From Oscillospiraceae bacterium (GTDB taxonomy: Bacteria > Bacillota > Clostridia > Oscillospirales > Ruminococcaceae), in the NCBI GenBank assembly GCA_017473015.1, contig JAFUNP010000028.1, forward strand, positions 1 to 64,000: DNA of 64,000 nt. Direction: 5' to 3'. A program made the translations under genes and the position numbers. Position 1 is the first letter of the stretch. Each line of letters starts with the position of its first letter. The notes under the pieces are model-generated. The model was not told where the DNA came from. It did not search any database and saw only the letters and a list, made by a program, of their open reading frames with translations. Positions 8,446 to 17,208 of this stretch are shown here, one piece after another.

Positions 8446-8474
8446 ATGTTATACCACAATATATAACTTGTCAA
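8446..8474 (-). promoter_or_regulatory. Promoter of M20 paralogue 1
   Basis: TTGACA, 17-base spacer, TAACAT on the minus strand. The remaining gap to 8655 is AT-rich and shows nothing else except a weak GACGG/CCGTC pairing near 8573-8608. Confidence 0.8.
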
Positions 8475-8655
8475 CAATATTTTTCAACTTTTTGTTACCT
8501 TTTATTATAATTTTACAAAAGTAAACGCGTTTATAAATTATTCATATTTTTTTAATACAAATATATTATTTTCCGTCATAAATTATTCGCCGGAAAAAAG
8601 CCGGACGGTATTCACAAAAAATAAATTGTATATTTTGTATATTGTGTATAAAAAC

Positions 8656-8680
8656 AAAAAGGGCGGCAAGCCGCCCTTTT
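8656..8680 (-). terminator. Terminator of the second M20 gene
   Basis: AAAAGGGCGGC and GCCGCCCTTTTT hairpin with T-run on the minus strand, about 55 bases past the stop. Confidence 0.85.
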
Positions 8681-8736
8681 CGATATCCAGCCAGTTTATA
8701 AGGCTGTATTCATTATAATATTATGCTTATACCGGA

Positions 8737-10032
8737 TTATTCGCCGTAGAGTACTGGAATCAGTTCATCGCGACCTTCGTTCTTGAGAACTTCTTTGAAG
8801 CTTACTTTTCTGCCGCCTTTTGGCAGGTCTGTAGCTTTCAGATATTCAATAGCATATGTAGCAGCGCTTGCTGCACCTTTAGCCAGAACATCTTCGTCGA
8901 TGTCAAATGCCTGGTTGTGGTGAGCGGCACCAACGCCTTTTTCGTCGTTCTGCATACCAAGGAATGCAAATACGCCTGGCCACTGAAGCAGGTATCTGGA
9001 ATAGGATTCGGAAGCCATCCATGGTTCTACTGTGCCAACGCAGTCTGCGCCAACTTCTGCAGCGATAACTTTTCTTGCAAACTGTGCATGTGTTGCATCG
9101 TTAACTGTGCCGTAGCCTGGCAGACCCCACTGCAGGAATGTAGGTTTGCAGTCATAAGCTTTACAAATGTCAACAATGGCTTTTTCAAATTCTCTGCGGA
9201 ATGTCATACCTGCACCGTCACGGTCAAATGTTCTCATGTTGCCGGCGAAAGTGAGTTTCTGTGGGATAACATTCCATGCCTGACCGCCCTGAAGCTGGCC
9301 GATGGAGTATGTACATGTTTCAAATGGGTTAACTTTTGCTACTCTGATTGCCTGCATTCTCTGGTAGATAGCTACGAATGCATCCATTGGGTTGTTAGCC
9401 TGGTCAGGGCGTGAGCCGTGGCCGCCTGCGCCTTCAATTTCAACGCCAAATACAAATGCACCGGCCATCATGCCGCCGTCGTTGATACCAACATAGCCTG
9501 TAGGTGCTGTAGCCAGCAGGTGTGTACCGTAGATGGAGTTGATTTCGATGCCTTCTTTTTCAATGTAAGCAAAGATGTAGTCAGCGCTTGCTTCACTGCT
9601 GGTTTCTTCTGAACGTTCAAAGCAAAGGTATACTGTACCCTCAATTTCTTCTTTTCTTTCTGTCAGAACTTTTGCAGCGCCCAGCAGCATAGCAATATGG
9701 CCGTCATGGCCGCATGCGTGCATAACGCCAGGTACTTTGGAGATACATGTTCTCATGCCTTCTTTCAGGTTGTCAGGAGTTTCCTGTACAGGCAGAGCGT
9801 CGATATCAGCTCTCAGCATAACAGCTTTTTCGCCGTCTTTGCCGCCAACGATTTTTGCCAGAATACCACCGTTAGGAATAACAACATATTCTATGCCCAT
9901 GCTGTCCAGTTCCTGGCAGATTTTTTCCATTGTTTTGAATTCCTGACCGGAAAGTTCAGGATTTTCATGGAAATGTCTGCGCATTTCTATGATATAGTCT
10001 TCATGTTTTTTTGCTATTTCAAAATTTTTCAT
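8737..10032 (-). CDS. M20 family amidohydrolase, paralogue 2
   Basis: 431 aa, closely similar to its two neighbours over the whole length. The same predicted metal-binding set is present (MHACGHDGH; CFERSEETSS; YGTHLL; GAAHHNQAFDIDE) with GHGSRPDQ in the lid domain. Compared with paralogue 1 it has an acidic/serine insertion after the catalytic Glu (SEETSSEASAD) and different residues around the substrate pocket (ANNPMDAFVAIYQRMQAIR), shared with paralogue 3. ATG 10032 is preceded by AAAGGTGAG. Own promoter, leader hairpin and terminator, so not an operon with its neighbours. Confidence 0.9.
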   Translation of the reverse strand: MKNFEIAKKHEDYIIEMRRHFHENPELSGQEFKTMEKICQELDSMGIEYVVIPNGGILAKIVGGKDGEKAVMLRADIDALPVQETPDNLKEGMRTCISKVPGVMHACGHDGHIAMLLGAAKVLTERKEEIEGTVYLCFERSEETSSEASADYIFAYIEKEGIEINSIYGTHLLATAPTGYVGINDGGMMAGAFVFGVEIEGAGGHGSRPDQANNPMDAFVAIYQRMQAIRVAKVNPFETCTYSIGQLQGGQAWNVIPQKLTFAGNMRTFDRDGAGMTFRREFEKAIVDICKAYDCKPTFLQWGLPGYGTVNDATHAQFARKVIAAEVGADCVGTVEPWMASESYSRYLLQWPGVFAFLGMQNDEKGVGAAHHNQAFDIDEDVLAKGAASAATYAIEYLKATDLPKGGRKVSFKEVLKNEGRDELIPVLYGE

Positions 10033-10103
10033 AATAGGCTCACCTTTCCACAGTTTGCTCTATGAAAACTCATAAAACTCACTGCTGATTTAACGATTGT
10101 TCA

Positions 10104-10122
10104 GGCGTGAGTGGGGCACACC
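10104..10122 (-). promoter_or_regulatory. Conserved leader hairpin / operator, M20 paralogue 2
   Basis: The same 19-base GGTGTG-CCCCACT-CACGCC element as at 8412-8430, again 16 bases past the -10 box when TAATAT is taken as -10, while flanking bases differ. This implies selection on the element. Confidence 0.65.
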
Positions 10123-10137
10123 ATGCTGTTCAATTAA

Positions 10138-10166
10138 ATATTATAATACATTTTTTACCGTGTCAA
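10138..10166 (-). promoter_or_regulatory. Promoter of M20 paralogue 2
   Basis: TTGACA, 17 bases, TAATAT on the minus strand; an overlapping TATAAT would give a 15-base spacer. The rest of 10167-10333 is AT-rich without a visible feature. Confidence 0.75.
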
Positions 10167-10333
10167 CAAAAAAAGTCTGTAAACTGCACTGTATTTATAT
10201 AAAATTTCACTTTTGAAACATATTTTTTGAACCCGTTCAAAAATATTGATTACAGATGTATAATTGTATGCAGATTTTTTATAAATTATGCTGGCAAAGG
10301 TTTATATGTTTTTCAGACAAACCTGCACAAATA

Positions 10334-10362
10334 AAAAGAGGCGGTAACCCGCCCCTTTTTTA
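10334..10362 (-). terminator. Terminator of the third M20 gene
   Basis: GGGGCGGGTTACCGCCTC hairpin followed by TTTTTAT on the minus strand, directly after the stop codon. Confidence 0.8.
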
Positions 10363-10371
10363 AATTATATT

Positions 10372-11670
10372 TTATTCGCCGTAGAACAGAGGAATTTTTG
10401 CTTCCAGACCTTTGTTTTTCAGAACTTCTTTGAAAGCAATCTTTCTGCCGCCTTTTGGCAGGTCTGTAGCTTTCAGGTATTCAATAGCGTATGTAGCAGC
10501 ACCTGTAGCGCCTTTTACCAGAACATCTTCATCAAGGTCAAATGCCTGGTTGTGGTGAGCTGCACCAACGCCTTTTTCTTCGTTTTCCATACCCAGGAAT
10601 ACGAATACGCCTGGCCACTGCAGCAGGTAGTCAGCATAAGATTCAGAAGCCATCCATGGTTCCCATGTGCCTACGCAGTCAGCGCCAACTTCTTCAGCGA
10701 TAACTTTTCTTGCAAACCGTGCATGTGCAGGGTCGTTAACTGTACCGTAGCCTGGCAGGTCCCATCTGTTGAATGTAGCTTTGCAGTCGTATGCAGCACA
10801 GATGTCAACGATAGCTTTTTCCAGTTCGCGGCGGAATGTCATACCAACGCCGTCACGGTCAAATGTTCTCATGTTACCGGCGAATTTCAGTTTCTGTGGG
10901 ATAACGTTCCATGCCTGGCCGCCCTGCAGCAGACCGATGGAGTATGTACATGTTTCAAATGGATTGATTTTTGCAACCCTGATTGCCTGCATTCTCTGGT
11001 AGATAGCTACGAATGCGTCCATTGGGTTGTTGGCCTGGTCAGGGCGTGAGCCGTGGCCGCCTGCGCCTTCGATTTCAACTTCAAATACGAATACGCCAGC
11101 CATCATACCGCCGTCGTTGATAGCAACATGGCCTGTAGGTGCTGTAGCCAGCAGATGTGTGCCGTAAACGGAGTCAATTCTGATGCCTTCTTTTTCAATG
11201 TAAGCAAAAATGTAAGCAACATTGCCGTTATCGCTGGAGGATTCTTCTGAGCGTTCGAAGCAGAGGTATACTGTGCCTTCAATTTCGTCTTTTCTTTCTG
11301 TCAGAACCTTTGCAGCACCCAGCAGCATAGCGATATGGCCGTCATGGCCGCATGCGTGCATAACGCCAGGTACTTTGGAGATACATGTTCTCATGCCTGG
11401 TTTCAGGTTGTCAGGAGTTTCCTGTACAGGCAGAGCGTCAACATCAGCTCTCAGCATAACAGCTTTTTCGCCGCCTTTGCCGCCAACGATTTTTGCCAGC
11501 AGACCGCCTTTTGGAACATCTACATATTCGATGCCCATTGCTGTCAGTTCCTGGCCGATTCTTTCCAGTGTTTTGTCTTCTTTGCCGGACAGTTCTGGAT
11601 TTTCATGGAAATATCTGCGCATTTCTATGATATAGTCTTCATATTTTTTGGCTATTTCAAAATTTTTCAT
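10372..11670 (-). CDS. M20 family amidohydrolase, paralogue 3
   Basis: 432 aa, nearest to paralogue 2. Predicted metal ligands are conserved (MHACGHDGH; CFERSEESSS; YGTHLL; GAAHHNQAFDLDE). ATG 11670 has GAAAGGTTG upstream; the in-frame extension to 11784 runs through the leader hairpin and promoter region and is not translated on this reading. It is the M20 gene nearest the divergent YfcC-type transporter gene, sharing a 417-base intergenic region that carries both sets of signals. Confidence 0.9.
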   Translation of the reverse strand: MKNFEIAKKYEDYIIEMRRYFHENPELSGKEDKTLERIGQELTAMGIEYVDVPKGGLLAKIVGGKGGEKAVMLRADVDALPVQETPDNLKPGMRTCISKVPGVMHACGHDGHIAMLLGAAKVLTERKDEIEGTVYLCFERSEESSSDNGNVAYIFAYIEKEGIRIDSVYGTHLLATAPTGHVAINDGGMMAGVFVFEVEIEGAGGHGSRPDQANNPMDAFVAIYQRMQAIRVAKINPFETCTYSIGLLQGGQAWNVIPQKLKFAGNMRTFDRDGVGMTFRRELEKAIVDICAAYDCKATFNRWDLPGYGTVNDPAHARFARKVIAEEVGADCVGTWEPWMASESYADYLLQWPGVFVFLGMENEEKGVGAAHHNQAFDLDEDVLVKGATGAATYAIEYLKATDLPKGGRKIAFKEVLKNKGLEAKIPLFYGE

Positions 11671-11753
11671 AAACGCAACCTTTCTGCCGCGCTTTAATAA
11701 AATACATAAACAATATATATACTTAACACGGCGTTTATAACTTTGAATAAAAC

Positions 11754-11770
11754 GGTGCAGTGGGAACACC
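11754..11770 (-). promoter_or_regulatory. Variant leader hairpin / operator, M20 paralogue 3
   Basis: GGTGT-TCCCACT-GCACC on the minus strand: a 5-bp stem with a 7-base loop. Loop core CCCACT and stem base GGTGT match the other two elements while stem pairs change U-G to U-A and U-A to U-G, as expected for a conserved RNA fold. Confidence 0.55.
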
Positions 11771-11782
11771 TCTTTTAATATC

Positions 11783-11811
11783 ATAATAATTTAATCAAAA
11801 GTGAAAGTCAA
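11783..11811 (-). promoter_or_regulatory. Promoter of M20 paralogue 3
   Basis: TTGACT, 17 bases, TATTAT on the minus strand; the hairpin begins 13 bases downstream. Confidence 0.75.
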
Positions 11812-11947
11812 CGATAAAAAAGTGTATTCAGTTGTCAAAAACACCCTTTTTGTGATTATTTTTTAACGCGTTCATTATTTTTGTTTGGTTCACCAAATAA
11901 TTTGTGAATAATTTATGAATAATACCAATAGGATTTTTGTCGATTTT

Positions 11948-12023
11948 TTGTTATTATAGTTTTATCCAATTATGCATATTCTTTAATATGATATTCCTGT
12001 GGAGAGAGGAATCTTTCAGTGGG
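11948..12023 (+). promoter_or_regulatory. Putative promoter and leader of the YfcC-type transporter
   Basis: A possible TTGTTA-17-TATGCA promoter (11948-11976) is followed by an ATTCCT...AGGAAT hairpin (11993-12012) and by AGTGGG at 12018-12023, the complement of the CCCACT loop found in the M20 leaders. The promoter call is weak; other -10-like boxes lie nearby. Confidence 0.35.
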
Positions 12024-12087
12024 CGCGGGTGTATTGTATTGAATATGTATTTAGATGTTTCACAACAATATAAAAAGGAGAAAGTTT

Positions 12088-13488
12088 ATGGCTAATAAAG
12101 AAAAAAAAGCTTTTAAAATGCCTCATCTGTTCTGGATTATGATGGGCCTGCTGCTTATCACCAGCTTGCTGACATACATCGTTCCAGCTGGTCAGTTCGC
12201 AACTGACCCAGAAACAGGCAAAATCATGGGTGACCAGTTTATCTGGCTGGATGCACAGACACCAGTTAGCCCAATTGCCATGTTTATGACAATTCTGGAA
12301 GGTCTCACATCTTCCGCTCTTATCGGTTACGCAGTTATGGTTTCCGGTGCTTCTGTTGGTGTTATTATGGCTACAGGTGCATTCGACGAATTCCTTGACT
12401 GGGCTATCTACAAACTGAAAGATAAAGACGACACAATCCTGCTGATGGTTATGTTCGCTCTGATGGTTTACCTGGGCGCATTCGGCGGTTCTGACGCTCT
12501 TATCGCTATCGTTCCTGTTGGCGTTATGTTCGCTAAGAAACTGAGACTTGACCCTATCTGTGCTATCGGTGTTTCCACATACGCTACACTGCTGGGCTTC
12601 GGTACAGGTCCTACAAAACAGGCTACAACTCAGATGCTGATGGGTTGCCAGATTTATGGTACATTCTTCACAATGTTCATCTCCATGAACGTATTTATGC
12701 TGGTTGGTATGTTCTTCCTCGTTTCTTACGCTAAGAAAATCAAAGCTGACCCAACTAAATCCCTGATGTGGGATGAAGGCTGGAGACCAGATGAAGCTGT
12801 TGACACATCTTCCCTGAAAGAAACAAAACTTTCCGGCAGAACAATCGCTGTTCTTCTGCTCTACATGGGCCAGTATGTATTCCTCGTAGGTTACCCACTT
12901 ATCACAGGTGACTCCTCCAAAACATTCCAGCAGATGATCGCTGTTGGTATCCTCGTTGCTATCCTGTGCGGCGTTATCGGCGGCTTCTCAATGGATAAAA
13001 TCGGTAACGAATTTGCTAAAGGTCTTGCTTCCATGGCATTCGTTGCATTCGTAATCGGTTTGGCAAAAGTTATGTCTATCGTTATGACAAACGGTAACAT
13101 CCTGCACACAATCGTTTACTGGGTAACACGTCCTCTGATGGGTCTGCCTCTGGCTGTTTCCTCCGTTGGTATGACACTGGTTATCTCCGTAATCAACATG
13201 GTTATCCCATCTGCTTCTTCCAAAGCTGCTATCCTGGTTCCAATCCTGTCACCTATCGCAGAAACTCTTGGTCTGATGCCAGAACTGGCTGTACAGGCAT
13301 TCCAGTACGGCGACGGCTTCACAAACATGATTTCTCCATTCCTTGGTTGGACAGTTGGTTCTCTGGTAACTGCTGGTGTTCCATTCCCTAAATGGCTGAA
13401 ATGGTGTCTGCCAAAAGTACTTGCATTCCTTGCACTTGCTTGCGTAATTATGTTCGGTCTGACAACATTCGGCTGGCAGCCATTCTAA
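12088..13488 (+). CDS. YfcC/DcuC-family membrane transporter
   Basis: 466-aa polytopic membrane protein with about 11-12 hydrophobic helices, of the YfcC (DcuC-like, C4-dicarboxylate carrier superfamily) group. Recognisable features are the N-terminal FKMPHLFWIMMGLLLITSLL with LTYIVPAGQF after the first helix, a hairpin-rich conserved region GFGTGPTKQATTQ, and IPSASSKAAILVPIL in the second repeat. Members are thought to import dicarboxylates, peptides or acyl amino acids; the three M20 hydrolases next door favour the latter. ATG 12088 follows AAAAGGAG; the longer frame from 12055 lacks a site. Codon use is strongly biased (GTT, GCT, ACA), pointing to high expression. Confidence 0.85.
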   Translation: MANKEKKAFKMPHLFWIMMGLLLITSLLTYIVPAGQFATDPETGKIMGDQFIWLDAQTPVSPIAMFMTILEGLTSSALIGYAVMVSGASVGVIMATGAFDEFLDWAIYKLKDKDDTILLMVMFALMVYLGAFGGSDALIAIVPVGVMFAKKLRLDPICAIGVSTYATLLGFGTGPTKQATTQMLMGCQIYGTFFTMFISMNVFMLVGMFFLVSYAKKIKADPTKSLMWDEGWRPDEAVDTSSLKETKLSGRTIAVLLLYMGQYVFLVGYPLITGDSSKTFQQMIAVGILVAILCGVIGGFSMDKIGNEFAKGLASMAFVAFVIGLAKVMSIVMTNGNILHTIVYWVTRPLMGLPLAVSSVGMTLVISVINMVIPSASSKAAILVPILSPIAETLGLMPELAVQAFQYGDGFTNMISPFLGWTVGSLVTAGVPFPKWLKWCLPKVLAFLALACVIMFGLTTFGWQPF

Positions 13489-13513
13489 TAGAGACTTACA
13501 AATCTTACATATC

Positions 13514-13540
13514 AAAGGGTGTCTTACGACACCCTTTTTT
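13514..13540 (+). terminator. Terminator of the transporter gene
   Basis: AAAGGGTGTC and GACACCCTTT pair around TTAC, followed by a T-run. Confidence 0.9.
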
Positions 13541-13563
13541 ATTTTCCGCCTCTGTCTTAATAT

Positions 13564-13592
13564 TTGCAAAATACCGGCTGTTGTTGTATAGT
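13564..13592 (+). promoter_or_regulatory. Promoter of the NUDIX gene
   Basis: TTGCAA, 17 bases, TATAGT, about 30 bases before the ATG. Confidence 0.7.
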
Positions 13593-13624
13593 TAATAATA
13601 TAAGTTTGTTATACGAGGTTTGTT

Positions 13625-14161
13625 ATGGCACACACAGAAAAAACTATAAATGAAGAAACCATATTTACCGGCAGGATTTTTACTGTAAAGAGAAAGCATG
13701 TGGAGCTGGAAAACGGCCACACACGGCAGCGTGAAGTAGTGCTGCACAACGGCGGTGCCGCAGTGCTGCCGGTAGATGATGACGGCAATGTTTATCTCAT
13801 CCGTCAGTTCCGCTCCCCTTTTGAGCAGGAAGTGCTGGAAATACCGGCCGGCAAGCTGGAAAAAGGCGAAGACCCTTTTGAAGCGGCAAAAAGAGAGCTG
13901 AGCGAGGAAACAGGTTTTACCGCAAAGCACTATTTTGATTTGGGTCAGGTATGGCCTACAGTGGGCTTTTGCAGTGAAATACTGTATATATGGATGGCCA
14001 CAGGCCTCACAAGGGGCGAAACCCATTTTGACGAAGATGAATTTGTGACCACAGTGAAAATGCCTCTGGAAGACGCATGGAACATGTGCATGGACGGCAC
14101 CATAAAAGACAGCAAAACCCTGGTGGCTATTATGAAAGCCAGAGAGATATTGGGGAAATAA
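13625..14161 (+). CDS. NUDIX hydrolase, ADP-ribose pyrophosphatase type
   Basis: 178-aa cytoplasmic enzyme. The complete NUDIX box GX5EX7REUXEEXGU is at residues 76-98 (G76, E82, R90-E91, E94-E95, G97). The preceding region (VYLIRQFRSPFEQEVLEIPAGKLE) matches the ADP-ribose/nucleotide-sugar pyrophosphatase group, which hydrolyses ADP-ribose to AMP and ribose 5-phosphate. Followed 24 bases later by a 192-aa gene in the same direction, likely one operon. Confidence 0.92.
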   Translation: MAHTEKTINEETIFTGRIFTVKRKHVELENGHTRQREVVLHNGGAAVLPVDDDGNVYLIRQFRSPFEQEVLEIPAGKLEKGEDPFEAAKRELSEETGFTAKHYFDLGQVWPTVGFCSEILYIWMATGLTRGETHFDEDEFVTTVKMPLEDAWNMCMDGTIKDSKTLVAIMKAREILGK

Positions 14162-14185
14162 CCGGCAGTACACAAGGAGAATATT

Positions 14186-14764
14186 ATGGCAAATTTCAGA
14201 TTTCGCGCATGGCAATACACAGACACCGTGCCTCTTGTTGACCGACAGGTTGATATGGAGGTGTGGTACAACAACGAAACCAATACGCTGAGTTTTCAGA
14301 TAAACTCCGAACCTTATCCACGCCCTGCCGACAAATACTACGCTGGCGGTTGGTTTACACTGGATGAGGATGCAACCATTCTGTGGATGAACAGATTTTC
14401 CAGAATTGATTTTGCAAAATGGGACAGTGATTATCTGGACATGAACTACACCGGCTGGTCCTATTATGTGGGCTTTTACAGTGATGGTGACGAAAGCGAA
14501 ATGGCCGCAGAAACAAGAATTTCAGGTCTTACACCGCCACAGTGGGACGAATTTATATCCCTTATGGAAATCCTCTATCCTGTACACGGTGACAGAGAGT
14601 TTACCTGGCCTGCTGGCGTGAAATACCCTGCTGAAGAAAAGAAAAAATGGGACGAATTTGTAAAACAGCAGTACAGCCATTGGCTGAACCCGGAAGATGA
14701 ACAGGAATTTGAAGCTGAGGCACTGCTGGACCCGGTGTATCTGCCTGATGACTGGGAACTGTAA
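14186..14764 (+). CDS. Hypothetical protein, 192 aa
   Basis: No family is recognised. The protein is acidic and rich in Trp and Tyr (motifs EVWYNNETNTLSF, YTGWSYYVGFYSD), with no signal peptide or membrane segment, and looks like a beta-rich soluble domain followed by a charged helical tail. ATG 14186 has AAGGAG 7 bases upstream. It follows the NUDIX gene at 24 bases and is probably co-transcribed with it. Function unknown. Confidence 0.7.
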   Translation: MANFRFRAWQYTDTVPLVDRQVDMEVWYNNETNTLSFQINSEPYPRPADKYYAGGWFTLDEDATILWMNRFSRIDFAKWDSDYLDMNYTGWSYYVGFYSDGDESEMAAETRISGLTPPQWDEFISLMEILYPVHGDREFTWPAGVKYPAEEKKKWDEFVKQQYSHWLNPEDEQEFEAEALLDPVYLPDDWEL

Positions 14765-14891
14765 AAAAATATAAAACAGTCCACGGTTTGCCTGTGCCGG
14801 TTTTCGCTATCGAAGCAGGGCAAGACTATGCCCACATCGCTCCCTTTATTCATCCAATGGTCGGGTATGGGCATTTATCTCCAAACAAAAT

Positions 14892-14917
14892 AAAAAGGCG
14901 GCATAAAGCCGCCTTTT
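14892..14917. terminator. Bidirectional terminator between the 192-aa gene and trxB
   Basis: AAAAAGGCGGC and GCCGCCTTTT pair around ATAAA, with A and T runs on either side. The stretch 14765-14890 before it contains no gene I can support. Confidence 0.85.
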
Positions 14918-14938
14918 CGTTTTATCATTTGTGTTTGT

Positions 14939-15844
14939 TTATTCCAGATAGTTTGCGGCTGCTGTAGCTGCAATAGCACCGTCTGCTGTGGCTGTTACCA
15001 GCTGACGCAGAGTTTTTGTTCTGGTGTCACCTGCTACAAACACGCCCGGCACATTTGTGGTGCAGCTTTCGCCTGCTGCTATATAACCGCCGTCCATATC
15101 CACTTTGCCTGCGAACAGGTCATTCTGCGGGATAAGGCCTACAGCCACAAATACTGCTGATGTGTACAGAGTTTTTTCTTCTTCTGTTTTCACATTTTTA
15201 ACAATCAGTCTTTCCACATTGCCTGTGCCCTCAATGGACAGAGGGATTGTGTCATAGAGAATTTCAATTTTAGGATTTTTCAGCACTTTTTCCACTTCAT
15301 GTCTGGAGCCGCGGAATTCATCACGGCGGTGGATAAGATAAACCTTTTCACATACTGTTGCCAGATATACTGCATCTTCCAGTGCAGTGTTGCCGCCGCC
15401 TACAACAACAGCTGTTTTGTCTTTGAAAAACAGACCGTCGCATGTGGCACAATAGCTTACACCTGCACCCAGCAGTCTGTCTTCACCTGGAATTTCCAGC
15501 TTTCTTCTTACCACTCCTGTGGCGATGATAACTGTTCTGGCCTGGTATTCGCTGCCGTCAGCACAGGTGAGAGTTTTCACATCACCCTCCAGCTGTACAT
15601 CTGTAACTGCTTTGTATTCGATTACAGCGCCGAAGCCTACAGCCTGGTCATAGATGCCCATAGCGTATTCCACACCGCTCACTTTGCCCAGAGCAGGATA
15701 GTTTTCCACCTCCGGTGTATTGATAATCTGGCCACCGTGAACATTTGCCTCAAAAGTGATTGTGTTCAGACCGGCGCGCTGGCCGTAAATAGCCGCTGAC
15801 AGGCCGGCAGGACCTGCGCCGATGATAGCGATATCGTAAATCAT
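14939..15844 (-). CDS. trxB: Thioredoxin-disulfide reductase
   Basis: 301-aa FAD/NADPH enzyme that reduces oxidised thioredoxin in the cytoplasm. It shows the FAD-binding GAGPAGLSAA (9-18), the redox-active CATC (C132, C135), the NADPH-binding VVVGGGNTALE, and the C-terminal FAD motif NVPGVFVAGD. Length and motif order are typical of low-Mr bacterial TrxB. ATG 15844 is preceded by GGAGG. Transcribed alone. Confidence 0.95.
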   Translation of the reverse strand: MIYDIAIIGAGPAGLSAAIYGQRAGLNTITFEANVHGGQIINTPEVENYPALGKVSGVEYAMGIYDQAVGFGAVIEYKAVTDVQLEGDVKTLTCADGSEYQARTVIIATGVVRRKLEIPGEDRLLGAGVSYCATCDGLFFKDKTAVVVGGGNTALEDAVYLATVCEKVYLIHRRDEFRGSRHEVEKVLKNPKIEILYDTIPLSIEGTGNVERLIVKNVKTEEEKTLYTSAVFVAVGLIPQNDLFAGKVDMDGGYIAAGESCTTNVPGVFVAGDTRTKTLRQLVTATADGAIAATAAANYLE

Positions 15845-16127
15845 ATTTTCCTCCGTATATAGTATTCCAGTTTCATAATAATTTTTATACAGGTATTATA
15901 CATAAATAATTATAACAGAAGCGGTGACAAAATCACAGTCTGAAAAAATGAAAAACTTCTGTTATTTCTGTGAAAATCACAGTTTTTTCACTAAAAAGGG
16001 ATATATTGGCTGCCGCAGGGGAAATAATTGCTGTACAGAGCATGGCGGTGTCAGCCTGTGTCCTGATTTTACATTTATTTTGCCCCGGATAGCGTATAAT
16101 AACCGGAAAAGATAAAGGAGAGTTTTT

Positions 16128-16934
16128 GTGAATATACTGGTTACCCTGAACAGCGGATATATACCCGTGCTGTCTGTAATGCTGAAAAGTCTGCTGATAG
16201 CAGACAGAAAAAATACTTTTGATGTGTATGTGATGAACTCTGCCCTGACGGCGGAGGAGTTTGACTATGTGAACAATTATCTGTCCAGCGACAGGCTTAA
16301 GCTGATTGATATAAAAATCGATAACACCATGCTGGCAGATGCTCCTGTCACCGACCGCTATCCGCTGGAGATGTATTACCGCATTTTTGCAGCCAGCTTC
16401 CTGCCGGAAAATGTGGACAGGGTTCTGTATCTGGACCCGGACCTGGTGGTACTGAAACCGTTGGACCAATTGTATAACATGGACCTGGGGGAATATTACT
16501 TTGCCGCCGCCAGCCATGTGGGCAACATACTGACAAAGGTGAACAACCTGCGCCTGAATACTGAGGACAACGCTCCATACATCAACAGCGGTGTCATGCT
16601 GATGAATATAGCACTGCTGCGTCGACAGCAGGACTGCAGGCGTGTGCTGGAGTATATAGAAAAGTATAAAGCCTTTCTGCTGCTGCCGGACCAGGATGTA
16701 ATCAGCGCTCTTTACAGCGACAAAATACTGAAAATAGACCCGTTGATATACAATATGACCGACAAGCTGATGGTACATCCTGATGCAGTGGACAGAGGCG
16801 TGAATATGGCCTGGGTGGCAGAAAACACCGCCATAATACATTTTTGTGGCAGAAACAAACCCTGGAAGGACAGCTATACAGGCCCCTTGGGATATATTTA
16901 CCATCATATTTCGGCACAAAAGCTGGAGGAATAA
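16128..16934 (+). CDS. Glycosyltransferase family 8 protein
   Basis: 268 aa. The GT8 fold is supported by the metal-binding DxD (YLDPDLVVLK, D103-D105), the preceding PLEMYYRIFAA, NSGVMLMNIALLR in the middle, and the C-terminal HFCGRNKPW, the second metal/nucleotide-binding motif. Such enzymes transfer galactose or glucose from UDP-sugars to lipopolysaccharide-like or surface glycan acceptors. The start is GTG at 16128 with AAGGAG 7 bases upstream. Stands alone, unlike the surface-glycan cluster at 52-60 kb. Acceptor unknown. Confidence 0.9.
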   Translation: MNILVTLNSGYIPVLSVMLKSLLIADRKNTFDVYVMNSALTAEEFDYVNNYLSSDRLKLIDIKIDNTMLADAPVTDRYPLEMYYRIFAASFLPENVDRVLYLDPDLVVLKPLDQLYNMDLGEYYFAAASHVGNILTKVNNLRLNTEDNAPYINSGVMLMNIALLRRQQDCRRVLEYIEKYKAFLLLPDQDVISALYSDKILKIDPLIYNMTDKLMVHPDAVDRGVNMAWVAENTAIIHFCGRNKPWKDSYTGPLGYIYHHISAQKLEE

Positions 16935-17167
16935 TTGAAATGCCGGGTCAGTGAAGGTAAAACGGTTGCACTGCGTCATATTAATCTGTTTTGCTATTCA
17001 TTCCACTTAATATTGAAAATCAGACTGCAAAATCAATAAAAACGGTAAATATAAATCACTGTCATTATGAGCGCAGCAAGCAACCCGTTGTAAAGGAAAG
17101 CAGTTACTGATATAAAACAGCCACGGGATGGTAAACCGTCCTGTACATAAATTTTGTTTTTACACAC

Positions 17168-17197
17168 AAAAACACCCACCGCATGCGGTGGGTGTTT
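17168..17197 (-). terminator. Terminator of pheST
   Basis: AAACACCCACCGC and GCGGTGGGTGTTT form a long stem followed by TTGTGTG on the minus strand. The gap 16935-17167 holds only a degenerate 'tgtcattatgagcgcagc' dispersed-repeat-like stretch near 17061. Confidence 0.85.
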
Positions 17198-17208
17198 GCT
17201 GTATAAAA

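Noticed and set aside
14575..14874. 99-aa minus-strand ORF over the end of the 192-aa gene
   Set aside because: Mostly a shadow of the plus-strand gene. The part in 14770-14880 is intriguing but has no ribosome-binding site or recognisable domain.
14780..14880. Possible c-di-GMP-I riboswitch because of a CACAGGCAAACC stretch on the minus strand
   Set aside because: The CACAGGGCAAACC core is imperfect, the GGACGCAAAG and tetraloop-receptor parts are missing, and no gene lies suitably downstream.
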